64,000 nucleotides of DNA from an uncultured Acidimicrobiaceae bacterium (GTDB lineage Bacteria; Actinomycetota; Acidimicrobiia; Spongiisociales; SHLN01): NCBI GenBank assembly GCA_947259275.1, contig CAMYMH010000006.1, forward strand, positions 1 through 64,000, given 5' to 3'. A program made the translations under genes and the position numbers. How positions within the stretch are numbered: the stretch's first letter is position 1; each line of letters starts with the position of its first letter. This document shows positions 48,573-59,362 of this stretch, one piece after another. Under the pieces are notes generated by a model. That model ran no database searches. It was not told the DNA's origin and was given only the letters and a program-made list of their open reading frames with translations.

Positions 48573-48830
48573 TTACTGAGCCCGCTCGACCACTTCGGCT
48601 ACGCGCCACCGCTTGGTTTTGGAGAGCGGCCGCGTCTCCTCCACCCGCACCGTGTCGCCAACATGGGCGTCATTGGCCTCGTCGTGGGCGTGGAGCCGGG
48701 TCTGACGGGAAACCGTCTTCGAATATCTGGGGTGTAAAATGGAGTTGGTGATCTCGACCGTCACTGTCTTGTCGCGCCGGTCGGACACAACCACACCAAC
48801 CCGGGTCTTGCGGCGAGCCCGATCAGTCAT
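48573..48830 (-). CDS. rpsQ: 30S ribosomal protein S17
   Basis: Predicted 85 aa. The OB-fold start [19 protein letters not shown] and the signature [20 protein letters not shown] match S17. It overlaps the end of rpmC by 8 bases. Confidence 0.97.
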   Translation of the reverse strand: MTDRARRKTRVGVVVSDRRDKTVTVEITNSILHPRYSKTVSRQTRLHAHDEANDAHVGDTVRVEETRPLSKTKRWRVAEVVERAQ

Positions 48831-49044
48831 CGCTCTTCTCCTGCTGGTAGTAAGCCTCGATCTCCATCTCGCGCATGATGGTGGCGATGCGGGCCACCTC
48901 GCGCCGCACTTCCGGCAGCCGGGCAGTGTTGTCCAATTGGTTGGTGGCGAACTGGAAGCGCAGATTGAACGCCTCCTCCTTGGCCTCGGTCAGCTTGTCG
49001 GCGAGTTCCTCGTAAGAGAGCTCACGAAGCTCGGCAGCTTTCAT
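48823..49044 (-). CDS. rpmC: 50S ribosomal protein L29
   Basis: Predicted 73 aa of two helices ([37 protein letters not shown]), the L29 fold at the exit tunnel. It overlaps the rplP stop by 4 bases. Confidence 0.96.
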   Translation of the reverse strand: MKAAELRELSYEELADKLTEAKEEAFNLRFQFATNQLDNTARLPEVRREVARIATIMREMEIEAYYQQEKSDD

Positions 49045-49454
49045 GTCTCCTCCCGAGAAACAAACTTGGTGCGCAGCGGCAGCTTGTGCCCGGCCAGGCG
49101 CATTGCCTCACGGGCGAGTCCCTCGTCGACACCCGACAGCTCAAACATCACCCGTCCCGGTTTCACGACCGCCACCCAGTATTCGGGATTGCCTTTGCCC
49201 GAGCCCATCCTGGTTTCGGCCGGCTTCTCGGTGACCGGCTTGTCCGGGAACACATTGATCCAGACCTTCCCACCCCGCTTGATGTGACGGGTCATGGCAA
49301 TACGGGCTGCCTCGATTTGGCGAGCCGTGATCCATCCGGCGGTCTGGGCCTGCAACCCATAGTCGCCGAACGTCACCCGGTTTCCACCCTTGGCGGTGCC
49401 CTTCATTCGGCCCCGGTGCTGCTTGCGGAACTTGGTCCGCTTGGGCATCAGCAT
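49041..49454 (-). CDS. rplP: 50S ribosomal protein L16
   Basis: Predicted 137 aa. [19 protein letters not shown] is the usual start; RTKFVSREE is the usual end. The ATG overlaps the rpsC TAA (TAATG), so the two are coupled. Confidence 0.98.
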   Translation of the reverse strand: MLMPKRTKFRKQHRGRMKGTAKGGNRVTFGDYGLQAQTAGWITARQIEAARIAMTRHIKRGGKVWINVFPDKPVTEKPAETRMGSGKGNPEYWVAVVKPGRVMFELSGVDEGLAREAMRLAGHKLPLRTKFVSREET

Positions 49455-50536
49455 TAGGCGTTCTCCTCGTCGGCGTTCTCCTCGTCGGCGTTCTCCTCGT
49501 CGGCGTCTTCAGCGGAGGCGATGTCAGCGGTCGCTTCCGGCTCGCCGCTGCCCGCTTCCCGCTCAGAAGCGGATTCCGTCTCGGTTGCGGCTTCAGCGGT
49601 TTCCGTTTCCTCGCGGTCGGCGGTGGGCGGTGGGCTGTCGGCTTGAGCCGTCTCCGGCTCGTCGGTGGTGGTCACTCTGGTCTCGTCTTCGAATTCATCC
49701 TCGGTGCTCTTCGCCTCGGGACGACCCTCGCCTTTGCGGCGGCCGCCGCCGGCCTCGATGAGTCGTTTGCCGCCGCCGGCCTCGATGAGTCTCTTGGATC
49801 GGTCCTCGCCGGCGGCTTCCTCGGCCCGGGCCTTGATGGGCGCCACATGGGAGGGGGCCCCGGCCGCCAGCGCCGCCTCGGCGGCGATCTTCTCGCGCGT
49901 AGAAGACAGGGAGGGCACCACATCGCCCTTGTACACCCAGCACTTGATCCCGATGGCTCCGACGGTGGTGCGAGCGGTTGCCTCGCCGTAGTCGACGTCG
50001 GCCCGCAGCGTGTGAAGCGGCACCCGGCCTTCCCGGTACCACTCTCGCCGGCCCATGTCGGCCCCACCCAGGCGCCCCTTGGCCTCCACCCGTACACCAA
50101 GCGCGCCCGCCTTCATGGCGGACTGCACTGCTCGCTTCATCGCGCGCCGGAACGCCACCCGCCCCTGCAGCTGATCGGCGATGCCACGGGCCAGCAGTTG
50201 AGCGTCGGTCTCGGGATCCTTGACTTCGATCACGTTCAGCTTGACGGGACGGCCGGTGATCTTGTCCAGCCCCGCCCGCAGGCGATCGGCCTCGACGCCG
50301 CGGCGGCCGATGACCACGCCCGGGCGGGCGGTGTGCACGTCAATCTGAATCTGCTCGCCGATCCGCTCGATCTCGATTCGAGAAACCGCGCCCCGCAGCA
50401 GCTCACCGGCTAGATAATCCCGGATCTCCGAGTCCTCGTTCACGAGGTCGGCATAGCCCTTGTCGGCGTGCCAGCGGGACTTCCAGTCGGTGGTGATTCC
50501 GAGGCGAAAGCCGTATGGGTGAACCTTCTGGCCCAT
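49454..50536 (-). CDS. rpsC: 30S ribosomal protein S3 with long acidic C-terminal extension
   Basis: Predicted 360 aa from ATG 50536 ([14 protein letters not shown]); S3 is usually 210-280. The KH domain and the [18 protein letters not shown] end of the core reach about residue 210. The rest is an extension rich in Glu, Ala and Thr. It contains a twofold RLIEAGGG repeat, the segment [11 protein letters not shown] encoded by the intergenic GGCGGTGGGC word, and a final DEENA repeated three times. The frame is open and continuous to the stop shared with rplP. Confidence 0.96.
   Translation of the reverse strand: MGQKVHPYGFRLGITTDWKSRWHADKGYADLVNEDSEIRDYLAGELLRGAVSRIEIERIGEQIQIDVHTARPGVVIGRRGVEADRLRAGLDKITGRPVKLNVIEVKDPETDAQLLARGIADQLQGRVAFRRAMKRAVQSAMKAGALGVRVEAKGRLGGADMGRREWYREGRVPLHTLRADVDYGEATARTTVGAIGIKCWVYKGDVVPSLSSTREKIAAEAALAAGAPSHVAPIKARAEEAAGEDRSKRLIEAGGGKRLIEAGGGRRKGEGRPEAKSTEDEFEDETRVTTTDEPETAQADSPPPTADREETETAEAATETESASEREAGSGEPEATADIASAEDADEENADEENADEENA
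49457..49504. repeat. 15-bp minisatellite at the 3' end of rpsC
   Basis: Units of GGCGTTCTCCTCGTC repeat three times and encode the terminal DEENA repeats. Length is a multiple of three. Confidence 0.8.
49615..49646. repeat. GGCGGTGGGC repeat word inside rpsC
   Basis: The plus strand carries CGGTGGGCGGTGGGCT (49621-49636), the complement of AGCCCACCGCCCACCG, identical to the word in rplD and one base from copies between glmM and glmS, after the OsmC gene and after rplQ. In rpsC it encodes SPPPTA. Confidence 0.75.
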
Positions 50537-50552
50537 CAGTGCACCTGCCTTC

Positions 50553-50900
50553 TCACTCGTCGTCTTCTTCTCGCTCGGCGACCCCAACCACGATGTGGCT
50601 GGTCCGCTTGTCGATCCGGCCGGCGCGCCCGCGCGCTCGGGCCCGGAATCGCTTCAGGGTGGGCCCCTCGCCGGCGTACGCCTCGGCCACGTAAAGCATG
50701 TCGACATCGAGGGCGTTGTTGTGCTCGGCGTTGGCGACCGCCGAGTTCAGAACCTTGGCAACCGCTTCGGCTGCCCGGCGATTGGTGAATTGGAGGGTGT
50801 CGCGCGCTTGCTCAACCGGCAGTCCCCGGATGAGATCGAGCACCCGCCTTACTTTGTATGGCGATTGCCGAATGTGGCGGGCGTGAGCCTTGACGATCAT
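50553..50900 (-). CDS. rplV: 50S ribosomal protein L22
   Basis: Predicted 115 aa. [20 protein letters not shown] and the exit-tunnel hairpin end [20 protein letters not shown] fit L22, the target region of some macrolide-resistance changes; the loop looks ordinary. Confidence 0.97.
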   Translation of the reverse strand: MIVKAHARHIRQSPYKVRRVLDLIRGLPVEQARDTLQFTNRRAAEAVAKVLNSAVANAEHNNALDVDMLYVAEAYAGEGPTLKRFRARARGRAGRIDKRTSHIVVGVAEREEDDE

Positions 50901-51175
50901 ACGCGCCTGGCCTTGGTGTCACTGGCGTGGCCGCGGAAGGTTCGAGTTTGGGCGAATTCGCCCAGCTTCTGGCCCACCATCGACTCGGTGATGTATACCG
51001 GGACGTGCTTGCGCCCGTCGTGCACCGCGATGGTGTGGCCGACCATCTCGGGGAATATGGTCGAGCGGCGGCTCCAGGTGCGGATGACTCGCTTCTCGTT
51101 TCGCGAGTTGAGGTCCTCGACCTTCTTCATGAGGTGGTCGTCCACGAACGGGCCCTTTTTGAGACTGCGGGTCAT
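50897..51175 (-). CDS. rpsS: 30S ribosomal protein S19
   Basis: Predicted 92 aa. [19 protein letters not shown] and the conserved [19 protein letters not shown] are diagnostic. It overlaps rplV by 4 bases. The upstream gap to rplB is unusually long (185 bases). Confidence 0.98.
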   Translation of the reverse strand: MTRSLKKGPFVDDHLMKKVEDLNSRNEKRVIRTWSRRSTIFPEMVGHTIAVHDGRKHVPVYITESMVGQKLGEFAQTRTFRGHASDTKARRV

Positions 51176-51360
51176 GTCGGTTCCCCCTGCGAACGGAGTA
51201 AGCCGGGGGAAAGGTCGAGGTGCCGCCGAGCGAGTGAGCTCGACCGAGCTGGAAACTCAGGGGAGCGACGATCGACGTCGCCGAGCAGCTGACCCGAAAC
51301 ATCAGGGGTAGGGGGGCACCCTGCCGTCCGGAACGGATTCGTGTTCTGTTTGTGCATGGC
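51176..51360 (-). promoter_or_regulatory. structured 185-base spacer between rplB and rpsS
   Basis: The spacer can form GGTCGAG/CTCGACC (about 51218-51250) and GCGACG-TCGAT-CGTCGC (51280-51296 area) stems. A 61-codon frame (51357-51172) starts three bases after the rplB stop and overlaps the rpsS start as ATGA. Its composition is weaker in G/C at third positions than the flanking genes. An internal control element or a small unrecognised gene are both possible. Confidence 0.35.
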
Positions 51361-52194
51361 CTACTTCCGCCGTTTCTTGCTGCGTCGCCTGACTATGTAG
51401 GCGTCGCTTTGCTTGTTCTTCTTGCGAGTTCGGCCCTCCGGCTTGCCCCACGGGCTCACGGGGTGGCGGCCGCCCGAGCTCTTCCCTTCGCCTCCGCCGA
51501 GCGGATGGTCGACGGGGTTCATCACGACGCCACGGGACTGGGGACGCTTGCCCTTCCAGCGGTTGCGTCCGGCCTTGCCGATCTTCACCAGTTCGGCTTC
51601 CGGGTTGCCGACCTGGCCGACGGTCGCCTTGGAACTGAGCGGGACGTTGCGCATCTCGCCCGACGGCAGGCGCAGCAGCGCCAGGTCGCCTTCCTTGGCC
51701 ACCAGCTGAACCGAAGCGCCGGCCGACCGAGCCAGCTTGGCACCGCCGCCGGGGCGGAGCTCGATGGCGTGGACCGTGGTACCGGCCGGGATGTTGCGCA
51801 GTGGCAGGGCATTGCCGGGCCGGATGTCGACTCCGCTTCCCGACTCGAGCACGTGTCCGACCTTGAGGCCGACCGGCGCCAGGATGTAGCGCTTCTCACC
51901 GTCGTAGTAGTTGAGCAGCGCAATGCGGGCATTCCGGTTGGGGTCGTACTCGATGGAAGCCACCTTGGCGGGAATGCCATCCTTGTTGCGGCGGAAGTCG
52001 ACCACCCGGTAGCGGCGCTTGTGCCCGCCGCCCCGATGACGCGAGGTAATGCGACCGTGCACATTACGGCCGCTCGAGCGGGTCTTGGACTCGAGCAGGC
52101 TCTTCTCCGGCTCCGACGTGGTGATTTCGGCGAAGTCCGAGACGGTCTGGAACCGGCGTCCGGGTGATGTTGGTTTGTAGCGCTTGGTCGGCAT
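51361..52194 (-). CDS. rplB: 50S ribosomal protein L2
   Basis: Predicted 277 aa. [19 protein letters not shown] in the N-terminal half and the C-terminal [28 protein letters not shown], with the His needed for peptidyl transfer, are both present. Confidence 0.98.
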   Translation of the reverse strand: MPTKRYKPTSPGRRFQTVSDFAEITTSEPEKSLLESKTRSSGRNVHGRITSRHRGGGHKRRYRVVDFRRNKDGIPAKVASIEYDPNRNARIALLNYYDGEKRYILAPVGLKVGHVLESGSGVDIRPGNALPLRNIPAGTTVHAIELRPGGGAKLARSAGASVQLVAKEGDLALLRLPSGEMRNVPLSSKATVGQVGNPEAELVKIGKAGRNRWKGKRPQSRGVVMNPVDHPLGGGEGKSSGGRHPVSPWGKPEGRTRKKNKQSDAYIVRRRSKKRRK

Positions 52195-52199
52195 GGGTG

Positions 52200-52487
52200 T
52201 TATACCTCGAAAATGTCGATCGAATCGCCGTCGGCGAGCGTGACGATTGCCCGTTTGCTGTCGGGGCGATAGCCGATCTTGTATCCGTAGCGGCGTTTCT
52301 TGCCGCGCCGGTTGATGGTGTTGACCTTGCGTACCGTGACCTCGAAGATCTCCTCGACCGCCAGACGGATCTCGGTCTTGTTGGCGCGCTTGTCAACTAG
52401 GAACGTATAAGCATTGAGCAGGTCGATGCCGTCGTACGCCTTCTCAGACACAACCGGCTCGATAATGACGTCGCGCGGGTCCTTCAT
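52200..52487 (-). CDS. rplW: 50S ribosomal protein L23
   Basis: Predicted 95 aa. [39 protein letters not shown] and [12 protein letters not shown] fit L23, the docking site for trigger factor and SRP. It overlaps the rplD stop by one base. Confidence 0.97.
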   Translation of the reverse strand: MKDPRDVIIEPVVSEKAYDGIDLLNAYTFLVDKRANKTEIRLAVEEIFEVTVRKVNTINRRGKKRRYGYKIGYRPDSKRAIVTLADGDSIDIFEV

Positions 52488-53257
52488 CAGAGTTCCTCGT
52501 CCGCTTCAGCTTCAGTTGGCTCAGGCTCGCCCACCGCCGACCGCTCACCGCCGACCGCGTCTTCATCGTTACGGTCATCGGTGGGCGGTGGGCTGTCTGC
52601 CTCTTTCACAAAGTCCTCTTCCCCGACTGAGTAGTCGCTGGCGCCGGTGGCAGCGTCGAGGGTGCCGGCGGTGAACACAACCGTGTCCGCCCACAGCACG
52701 TCGTAGGGATTGAGCTGGCCGTTGACGACCACGTTCTCGAGGTTGCGCAGCGACAGATAGGCGACATCGTCTGAGTGGTCGAGCACTACCAGCACTTTGG
52801 CGCCGGCGTCGATGGCGGTGAGAAAGTCGCGGGCTCGCTTGGTCTTGGGACCGTCCCAATCGAAGCCTTCGACCACCCTGATCTGTCCGTCGGCGGCCCG
52901 GGTGGACAATGCCGAGCGCAGCGCCAGCCGCTTCATCTTCTTGGGGGTCCGCTGGGAGTAATCCCGGGGCTTGGGGCCGTGGGCTACGCCTCCGCCGGTC
53001 CAGCTCGGGGATCGGATCGACCCGTGCCGGGCCCGGCCGAGGCCTTTTTGACGCCACGGCTTGCGACCACCGCCTCGCACCTCGGCGCGGGTCTTGGTGC
53101 TGTGGGTTCCGGCCCGGGCGGCCGCCAGTTGGGCGGTGACCACCTGGTGCATGACCGGACCGTTCGGCTCGATCCCGAACACGGCGGCGTCGAGGGTCAC
53201 TTCGCCCTTCGACTTGCCGTCGGAGGAGTACAGCGGGGCGGTCAGCTTGTCAGCCAC
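52487..53257 (-). CDS. rplD: 50S ribosomal protein L4 with acidic C-terminal extension
   Basis: Predicted 256 aa; L4 is usually 200-220. The tunnel-loop region [22 protein letters not shown] and the core to about residue 210 are ordinary. The tail is acidic and holds [12 protein letters not shown] and [12 protein letters not shown]. These two pieces are encoded by the intergenic GGCGGTGGGC word in opposite orientations. Confidence 0.96.
   Translation of the reverse strand: MADKLTAPLYSSDGKSKGEVTLDAAVFGIEPNGPVMHQVVTAQLAAARAGTHSTKTRAEVRGGGRKPWRQKGLGRARHGSIRSPSWTGGGVAHGPKPRDYSQRTPKKMKRLALRSALSTRAADGQIRVVEGFDWDGPKTKRARDFLTAIDAGAKVLVVLDHSDDVAYLSLRNLENVVVNGQLNPYDVLWADTVVFTAGTLDAATGASDYSVGEEDFVKEADSPPPTDDRNDEDAVGGERSAVGEPEPTEAEADEEL
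52533..52602. repeat. inverted GGCGGTGGGC repeat pair inside rplD
   Basis: CCCACCGCCGACCGCTCACC (from about 52533) and CATCGGTGGGCGGTGGGCT (52576-52594) face each other, as in the intergenic blocks, and together encode the L4 tail. Confidence 0.75.
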
Positions 53258-53888
53258 CGGCCTTCACCGCCTGTCGCACCACTACCACCGAGCCCTTGCC
53301 CCCGGGCACGGCACCCCGCAGCATGGCGAGGCCCCGGTCGGCGTCCACCTTCACAATGTCCAGGTTGAGCACCGTGGTCTGCTCCCCGCCCATGCGGCCC
53401 GCCATCGGCATGCCTTTGAACACCCGGGCCGGAGTGGCACAGGCGCCGATTGCGCCCGGCGCCCGGTGCACCCGGTGCACGCCATGACTGGCGCTCTGAC
53501 CGGCGAAATTGTGGCGCTTCATCACACCGGCAAATCCCTTGCCCTTGCTGATACCGGCGACGTCGGCTCGCTGACCAACCTCGAGCACATCGGCCACAGT
53601 TATTTCCTGGCCTACCTGGTACTCGCCGGCGTCCGGGACCCTCACCTCGATGAGGTGGCGGGCCGGAGGCACGTTCGCCTTGGCGAAGTGGCCGGCCATT
53701 GGCTTGTTGACCTTGCGGGCATCCAGCTCTCGGTAGGAGATCTGGATGGCTTCGTAGCCGTCGGTGGCGGCGGTCTTGACCTGGACCACCCGGCAGGGAC
53801 CAAGCTTGACAACGGTCACCGGAATGGTCCGGGACTCCTCGTCGAACAGCTGGGTCATGCCCAGCTTCTCGCCGATAAGGGCGTTCAC
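53250..53888 (-). CDS. rplC: 50S ribosomal protein L3
   Basis: Predicted 212 aa from GTG 53888, overlapping the rpsJ stop as GTGA; the frame to 54047 is rejected. [14 protein letters not shown] and [15 protein letters not shown]...[16 protein letters not shown] are L3 signatures. Confidence 0.97.
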   Translation of the reverse strand: MNALIGEKLGMTQLFDEESRTIPVTVVKLGPCRVVQVKTAATDGYEAIQISYRELDARKVNKPMAGHFAKANVPPARHLIEVRVPDAGEYQVGQEITVADVLEVGQRADVAGISKGKGFAGVMKRHNFAGQSASHGVHRVHRAPGAIGACATPARVFKGMPMAGRMGGEQTTVLNLDIVKVDADRGLAMLRGAVPGGKGSVVVVRQAVKAGG

Positions 53889-54196
53889 AGCTTGATCTCC
53901 ACTTCTACTCCGGCGGGCAGATCGAGGCGCATCAGGGAGTCGACCGTCTTGGCGGTCGGCTCGAGGATGTCGATGAGGCGCTTGTGGATCCTCATCTCGA
54001 AGTGCTCGCGGGAGTCCTTGTCGACGTGCGGCCCGCGGATGACGCAATAGCGGTGGATCTGAGTGGGCAGCGGCACCGGTCCCTTGATCTTCGCCTGGGT
54101 GCGCACAACCGTTTCGGCGATTTTGCGCGCCGACTCGTCGACCACTTCGTGGTCGTACGCCTTGAGGCGAATACGGATCTTTTGACCGGTTGCCAT
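53885..54196 (-). CDS. rpsJ: 30S ribosomal protein S10
   Basis: Predicted 103 aa. [21 protein letters not shown] and the loop [29 protein letters not shown] region are canonical. It follows tuf by 25 bases with no terminator visible, so the str and S10 clusters may be joined. Confidence 0.98.
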   Translation of the reverse strand: MATGQKIRIRLKAYDHEVVDESARKIAETVVRTQAKIKGPVPLPTQIHRYCVIRGPHVDKDSREHFEMRIHKRLIDILEPTAKTVDSLMRLDLPAGVEVEIKL

Positions 54197-54221
54197 GGTG
54201 CTACCTGCTCGCTATCTGGTC

Positions 54222-55409
54222 CTACTCGACGATCTTGGTGACGCGGCCGGCACCGACGGTCCGTCCGCCCTCACGAATGGCGAAGCGCAGGCCTTCGTCC
54301 ATGGCAATGGGGGCGATCAGCTCGACCGACATCTCGGTGTTGTCGCCGGGCATGACCATCTCGGTGCCTTCGGGCAGCGTGACGGTGCCGGTGACGTCGG
54401 TGGTTCGGAAGTAGAACTGCGGACGGTATCCGGAGAAGAACGGGTTGTGGCGTCCACCCTCATCCTTGGTGAGGACGTACACCTGGGCCTCGAACTTCGT
54501 GTGCGGCGTGATGGAGCCCGGCGTGCAGATGACCTGCCCGCGCTCGACATCATCCTTCCCGGTGCCTCGCAGCAACAGTCCGACGTTGTCGCCCGCCTCG
54601 GCGCTGTCCAGCAGTTTGCGGAACATCTCGACGCCGGTGACGACGGTCTTGGTGGTCGGCCGAATACCGACGATCTCGACCTCGGTGTTGATGTCAAGCG
54701 TGCCCTGCTCCACCCGGCCGGTGACAACCGTGCCGCGGCCGGTGATGGAGAACACGTCCTCGATCGGCATCTGGAACGGCTTGTCCTTGTCCCGGACCGG
54801 CTGCTCGATGTAAGAGTCGACCGCTTCCATCAGCTCCATGATCTGGCCGGCGGCGGCCTCGTCGCCTTCCAGGGCCTTGAGCGCCGATCCGCGGATGACT
54901 GGAATGTCGTCGCCGGGGAACTCGTACTCGCTGAGCAGCTCACGCACCTCGAGCTCAACCAGGTCGAGCAACTCCTCGTCGTCGACCATGTCGACCTTGT
55001 TGAGGAACACGACGATGGCGGGCACGCCAACCTGGCGGGCCAGCAGCACGTGCTCACGAGTCTGGGGCATGGGGCCGTCGGCGGCCGAGACCACCAGAAT
55101 GGCACCGTCGACCTGGGCGGCGCCGGTGATCATGTTCTTGATGTAGTCGGCGTGGCCGGGCATGTCGACGTGGGCATAGTGACGGTTCTCCGTCTCGTAC
55201 TCCACGTGGGCGATGGCAATGGTGATCCCACGCTCCTTCTCTTCCGGCGCCTTGTCGATCTCGTCGAAGGCGGTGAACTCAGTCCCCGCTTGCGACTCCG
55301 CAAGCACCTTGGTGATGGCGGCCGTCAACGTCGTCTTGCCATGGTCGATATGACCCATGGTCCCGACGTTTACGTGGGGTTTTGTCCGCTCGAACTTTGA
55401 CTTTGCCAT
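54222..55409 (-). CDS. tuf: elongation factor Tu
   Basis: Predicted 395 aa GTPase delivering aminoacyl-tRNA. G1 is [10 protein letters not shown]3 is DMPGHADY and G4 is NKVDM; the C-terminal [27 protein letters not shown] is complete. It follows fusA by 17 bases. Confidence 0.98.
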   Translation of the reverse strand: MAKSKFERTKPHVNVGTMGHIDHGKTTLTAAITKVLAESQAGTEFTAFDEIDKAPEEKERGITIAIAHVEYETENRHYAHVDMPGHADYIKNMITGAAQVDGAILVVSAADGPMPQTREHVLLARQVGVPAIVVFLNKVDMVDDEELLDLVELEVRELLSEYEFPGDDIPVIRGSALKALEGDEAAAGQIMELMEAVDSYIEQPVRDKDKPFQMPIEDVFSITGRGTVVTGRVEQGTLDINTEVEIVGIRPTTKTVVTGVEMFRKLLDSAEAGDNVGLLLRGTGKDDVERGQVICTPGSITPHTKFEAQVYVLTKDEGGRHNPFFSGYRPQFYFRTTDVTGTVTLPEGTEMVMPGDNTEMSVELIAPIAMDEGLRFAIREGGRTVGAGRVTKIVE

Positions 55410-55426
55410 TACCGTTCTCCTCCTAC

Positions 55427-57517
55427 CTATTCGCCACGGGTCTTCTTGACTATTTCCTCAGCGATTGTGTTTGGAACTTCTTGATACGAATGAAACTGCA
55501 TGCTGTAGGCGGCTCGTCCTTGCGTCTGTGACCGTAGGTCGGTGGCATATCCGAACATCTCCGAGAGCGGGACGAGACTAGTGACCACCCGGGCGTTGCC
55601 CCGCTGATCCATGTTCTCGATCTTGCCGCGCCTGGCCGACAGGTCGCCGATGACGTCTCCCATGTAGTCCTCGGGAGTGACGACCTCGACTTCCATCACC
55701 GGTTCCAGTAGCTTGATGCCCGCCCGCTTGGCCGCCGCCTGCAGCGCGATGGAGCCGGCGATGCGGAACGCCATCTCGTTTGAGTCGACCGCGTGGAACG
55801 ACCCGTCGACGAGAGTAGCTCGCATGTCGACCAGGGGGTATCCGGCCAGCACCCCGCCTTCGAGGGCATCCCGCACGCCCTTCTCGACCGCGGGAATGAA
55901 CTCGCGAGGGATGCGGCCGCCGGTGATCTTGTCGATGAACTCAAAGCCCTCGCCCGGCAGCGCCGGCTCGAGGTTGATGACGGCGTGGCCGTACTGCCCC
56001 TTGCCGCCCGATTGCTTAACGTACTTGCCGTCGATCTTCTCGACGGCTTTGCTGATGGTCTCGCGATAGGCCACCTGGGGCCGGCCGACGTTGGCGCCGA
56101 CGTTGAACTCGCGCACCATCCGATTGACCAGCACATCCAGGTGCAGCTCGCCCATGCCGGCGATGATGGTCTGGCCGGTTTCCTCATCGGAGTGGACCAC
56201 GAAGGTCGGGTCTTCCTCCGACAGCCGCTGCAGTGCCTGGCTTAGCTTCTCCTGATCGCCCTTGGTCTTGGGCTCAATCGCCACCGATATGACGGGCTCG
56301 GGGAACGTCATCGACTCGAGGACGATCGGCTGCTGGGGATCGCACAGCGTGTCGCCGGTCTTGGTGTTCTTCATTCCGATGGCGGCGACAATGTCACCGG
56401 TGAACACCGCCTCGATGTCTTCCTGGGTGGCGGCGTGCATCCGCAGCAGCCGGCCGAAGCGCTCCTTCTTGCCGCTGGTGGAGTTGGCAACCGTGTCGCC
56501 CTTCTCCACGCTGCCGGAGTACACCCGGAAGTAGGTGAGCTTGCCGACGTATGGGTCGCTCATGATCTTGAAGGCAATGGCTGAGAACGGCTCGTCATCG
56601 CTCGGCTCGCGCTCGAGGATCTCGTCCTCGTCGCCCGGCTTGAAGCCGGTCATCGGCGGGAGGTCGAGCGGATGGGGAAGCAGGTCGACCACTGAATCCA
56701 GCAGTGGTTGCACGCCTTTGTTCTTGAAGGCGCTTCCGCACAGCACGGGAGTGAACTCGAGGCCGAGGGTCCCAATCCGGAGGCCCTGAATGAGATCCTT
56801 CTCGGACAGGAAGCCCTCTTCGATGTAGCGGGTGAGCAGCGTGTCGTCGGTCTCGGCCGCGGCCTCAACCAGCGCGTTGTGATACTCGCGGGCCTGCTCC
56901 TGGTATTGGTCCGGGATGTCCAGCTCGTCCCACTCGGCACCGAGGTCTTCGTCCTTCCAGACCAGGGCCTTCATCCGGACCAGGTCGATGACACCCGCGA
57001 AGTCGGCTTCGGCCCCGATCGGGAGCTGGATAACGACCGGCTTGGCGTCGAGGCGCTCCTTGATGGATTCGACGGCCGCAAAGAAATCAGCCCCGGTGCG
57101 GTCCATCTTGTTGATGAAGCAGATCCGGGGCACGCCGTATTTGTCCGCCTGGCGCCATACGGTCTCGGTCTGCGGCTCGACACCGGCCACGCCATCGAAC
57201 ACCGCGACGGCGCCGTCGAGGACGCGCAGCGACCGCTCCACCTCGACGGTGAAGTCGACGTGGCCCGGGGTGTCGATGATGTTGATCCATTCGTCCTTCC
57301 ACTTCGCCGTGGTGGCGGCTGAGGTGATGGTGATGCCGCGCTCTTGTTCCTGCTCCATCCAGTCCATGACCGCCGCCCCCTCGTGCACCTCGCCGATCTT
57401 GTAGGTGCGGCCGGTGTAGTAGAGGATTCGTTCAGTGGTGGTGGTTTTGCCCGCGTCGATATGCGCCATGATCCCAATGTTGCGGACCTTCTCGAGGGGG
57501 TAGGGACGTGTGGCCAT
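55427..57517 (-). CDS. fusA: elongation factor G
   Basis: Predicted 696 aa translocation GTPase. [32 protein letters not shown] and [10 protein letters not shown] are the G motifs, and the domain IV-V parts ([31 protein letters not shown]) are those of bacterial EF-G. It follows rpsG by 5 bases. Confidence 0.98.
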   Translation of the reverse strand: MATRPYPLEKVRNIGIMAHIDAGKTTTTERILYYTGRTYKIGEVHEGAAVMDWMEQEQERGITITSAATTAKWKDEWINIIDTPGHVDFTVEVERSLRVLDGAVAVFDGVAGVEPQTETVWRQADKYGVPRICFINKMDRTGADFFAAVESIKERLDAKPVVIQLPIGAEADFAGVIDLVRMKALVWKDEDLGAEWDELDIPDQYQEQAREYHNALVEAAAETDDTLLTRYIEEGFLSEKDLIQGLRIGTLGLEFTPVLCGSAFKNKGVQPLLDSVVDLLPHPLDLPPMTGFKPGDEDEILEREPSDDEPFSAIAFKIMSDPYVGKLTYFRVYSGSVEKGDTVANSTSGKKERFGRLLRMHAATQEDIEAVFTGDIVAAIGMKNTKTGDTLCDPQQPIVLESMTFPEPVISVAIEPKTKGDQEKLSQALQRLSEEDPTFVVHSDEETGQTIIAGMGELHLDVLVNRMVREFNVGANVGRPQVAYRETISKAVEKIDGKYVKQSGGKGQYGHAVINLEPALPGEGFEFIDKITGGRIPREFIPAVEKGVRDALEGGVLAGYPLVDMRATLVDGSFHAVDSNEMAFRIAGSIALQAAAKRAGIKLLEPVMEVEVVTPEDYMGDVIGDLSARRGKIENMDQRGNARVVTSLVPLSEMFGYATDLRSQTQGRAAYSMQFHSYQEVPNTIAEEIVKKTRGE

Positions 57518-57522
57518 AACGG

Positions 57523-57990
57523 TTACCAGCGGTAGTGGGCGAACGCCTTGTTCGACTCGGCCATCTTGTGAATGTCGTCGCGGCGCTTCACGGCCGCCCC
57601 GGTGTTGTCGGCGGCGTCCAGGATCTCGTTGGCGAGGCGCTCGGACATGGTGTTCTCCCGCCGCTTGCGGGCGAACTCGACCAGCCAGCGGACCGCCAGA
57701 GTGTTGGCCCGGCGGGGGCGCACCTCGACCGGCACCTGGTAGGAGGATCCACCGACCCGACGGGAGCGAACTTCCACCGAGGGGCGGATGTTGTCGATGG
57801 CGCGCTTGAGGGTGTTGAGCGGGTCATCGCCCCGGCGACGCTCCACCAGGCTGAGGGCGTCGTACACGATCTTGCGCGACAGTTCCTTCTTGCCCTTCCA
57901 GAGAACCTTGTTGACGACCTGGCTGACCAGCACCGATCCATAGACGGGATCGGGGTTGACCTTGCGGACTTCGGCAGCTGAGCGGCGCAT
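57523..57990 (-). CDS. rpsG: 30S ribosomal protein S7
   Basis: Predicted 155 aa from ATG 57990 ([19 protein letters not shown]), two bases after rps[15 protein letters not shown] and the end NKAFAHYRW are standard. Confidence 0.97.
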   Translation of the reverse strand: MRRSAAEVRKVNPDPVYGSVLVSQVVNKVLWKGKKELSRKIVYDALSLVERRRGDDPLNTLKRAIDNIRPSVEVRSRRVGGSSYQVPVEVRPRRANTLAVRWLVEFARKRRENTMSERLANEILDAADNTGAAVKRRDDIHKMAESNKAFAHYRW

Positions 57991-57992
57991 GG

Positions 57993-58361
57993 CTAACCCT
58001 TCTTCGATCCGTAGCGGGACCGGGACTGATTGCGCTCGGTCACACCGGCTGCGTCGAGGGCACCGCGGATGACCTTGTAGCGGATGCCGGGGAGGTCTTT
58101 CACGCGGCCGCCACGTACGAGGACGATGGAGTGCTCCTGGAGGTTGTGGCCCTCGCCTGGGATGTAGGCGGTGACTTCGACGCCCGAGCTGAGCCGGACG
58201 CGGCATACCTTGCGCAGTGCCGAGTTGGGCTTCTTGGGGGTGACGGTGTAGACGCGCGTGCACACGCCCCGCCGCTGGGGGGCTCCGCCCAAACCGGGCG
58301 TCTTTTCCTTCTTGCCTTTCGGCGTCCGGCCCTGACGGACCAGCTGCTGAATGGTTGGCAT
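57993..58361 (-). CDS. rpsL: 30S ribosomal protein S12
   Basis: Predicted 122 aa. [16 protein letters not shown] opens it. The streptomycin-related loops [11 protein letters not shown] and [15 protein letters not shown] are wild type in appearance. It is the first gene of the str cluster; rpoB and rpoC, often found upstream, are not adjacent here. Confidence 0.98.
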   Translation of the reverse strand: MPTIQQLVRQGRTPKGKKEKTPGLGGAPQRRGVCTRVYTVTPKKPNSALRKVCRVRLSSGVEVTAYIPGEGHNLQEHSIVLVRGGRVKDLPGIRYKVIRGALDAAGVTERNQSRSRYGSKKG

Positions 58362-58583
58362 GCCTTCTACTCTCTGTCGCGCGCCGGTCGGGGCCGGCTA
58401 GATCTCACCGGGCAACTGGCTCTCTTCAAAACTGCTGCAGACACGCGCAAAGTCGGCGCTTCACTCAGAGCGAGCGAAACCGCCGACCTATGAGGTCCGT
58501 CTCCCGTCGGTCAGACCTCCAATTGGTCGGAACTGAAGGACCCTGTAGAAGCGGACAGGCACGCGCGCTACCGCGGACCGGGA

Positions 58584-58613
58584 AGTATAGGACGGTTCCA
58601 ACTCAACTAGCAA
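58584..58613 (-). promoter_or_regulatory. candidate promoter of the str (rpsL) operon
   Basis: On the minus strand TTGCTA (58613-58608) and TATACT (58589-58584) are 18 bases apart. A start near 58577 would give a leader of about 215 bases before rpsL. The leader can form GAGGTC/GACCTC (about 58490-58528). No other gene lies in 58362-58679. Confidence 0.55.
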
Positions 58614-58679
58614 AGGTCTTGGGAAGTGTTTCGCGAGGCGGGGAATGGCCTCGGCAGCCGCCCTTGGGTCCCCGGCAGT

Positions 58680-59243
58680 TCACGGTGACAGGTGCCTGGC
58701 TCCGTTCGGCGACTCTTTTGGCACCGCTTTCATCATCCAGGTCGTCACGAGAGCATCGAGCTCGCGGTCCGGGAAGCCATGACGATCACGAAGCGGTCCG
58801 GATGGGGTCTGCGAGAGTTCGAGGGCCAGCCAAACGGGATCGGTGATGCCGTGATCGTCACGCCGGAATCTGAGGTGGCGAACGAAGTCGTTCATGACAG
58901 CAAGGATGCTCTTGCTGGCAGTCTTGGCATACCGGCCTTCGGCCATGGCGGCGGTCTCGAATTCGATGAACTCGGAAGGAACCCGGCGAGCCTCGAGAAC
59001 GTCCCGAAGTGAGCCGGGGAATCGCTTCATCACCGTCGCGGCCGGCGCCAGCGGCATCACGACCGGAAACAGCGTCCGCTCGTTGACCAGCAGGACGAGC
59101 TGCGGTTTCCATAGAAGAGCGTTGGCATACCAGTTGCCCAGCACCGTGGTCGGCTGGGAAACAGCCGGTTCGACCGGCTGTTTCACCCGATCAAGCAACT
59201 TCTTGGTGGCAAGAATGCTGTACACACCACCATTCTCGCGCAA
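58680..59243 (-). CDS. DUF6933-type protein of unknown function
   Basis: Predicted 187 aa. The N-terminal ILATKKLLDRVK, then VLGNWYANALLWKPQLVLLVNERTLFPVV, follow the DUF6933 pattern (a strand pair with LGNWYAN and NERTL). The second half is helical without a recognised motif. It stands alone between the str cluster and a divergent small gene. Confidence 0.7.
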   Translation of the reverse strand: MRENGGVYSILATKKLLDRVKQPVEPAVSQPTTVLGNWYANALLWKPQLVLLVNERTLFPVVMPLAPAATVMKRFPGSLRDVLEARRVPSEFIEFETAAMAEGRYAKTASKSILAVMNDFVRHLRFRRDDHGITDPVWLALELSQTPSGPLRDRHGFPDRELDALVTTWMMKAVPKESPNGARHLSP

Positions 59244-59362
59244 CCACCTCGTCTCATGACCCGAAGGTCGCGGAGTTCACATCCGGCCCCCGACCGGGGC
59301 TTCCTTGAACCCGGCGGGTGGTCCCGAGTTCTGCGCCGGGCGTCCGCCACTAGCCTTGGCTC

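Noticed and set aside
49643-50413. Plus-strand frame of 256 codons opposite rpsC
   Set aside because: Antisense shadow; rpsC on the minus strand has full S3 motifs.
54195-55400. Plus-strand frame of 401 codons opposite tuf
   Set aside because: Antisense of the highly biased tuf gene; no protein motif.
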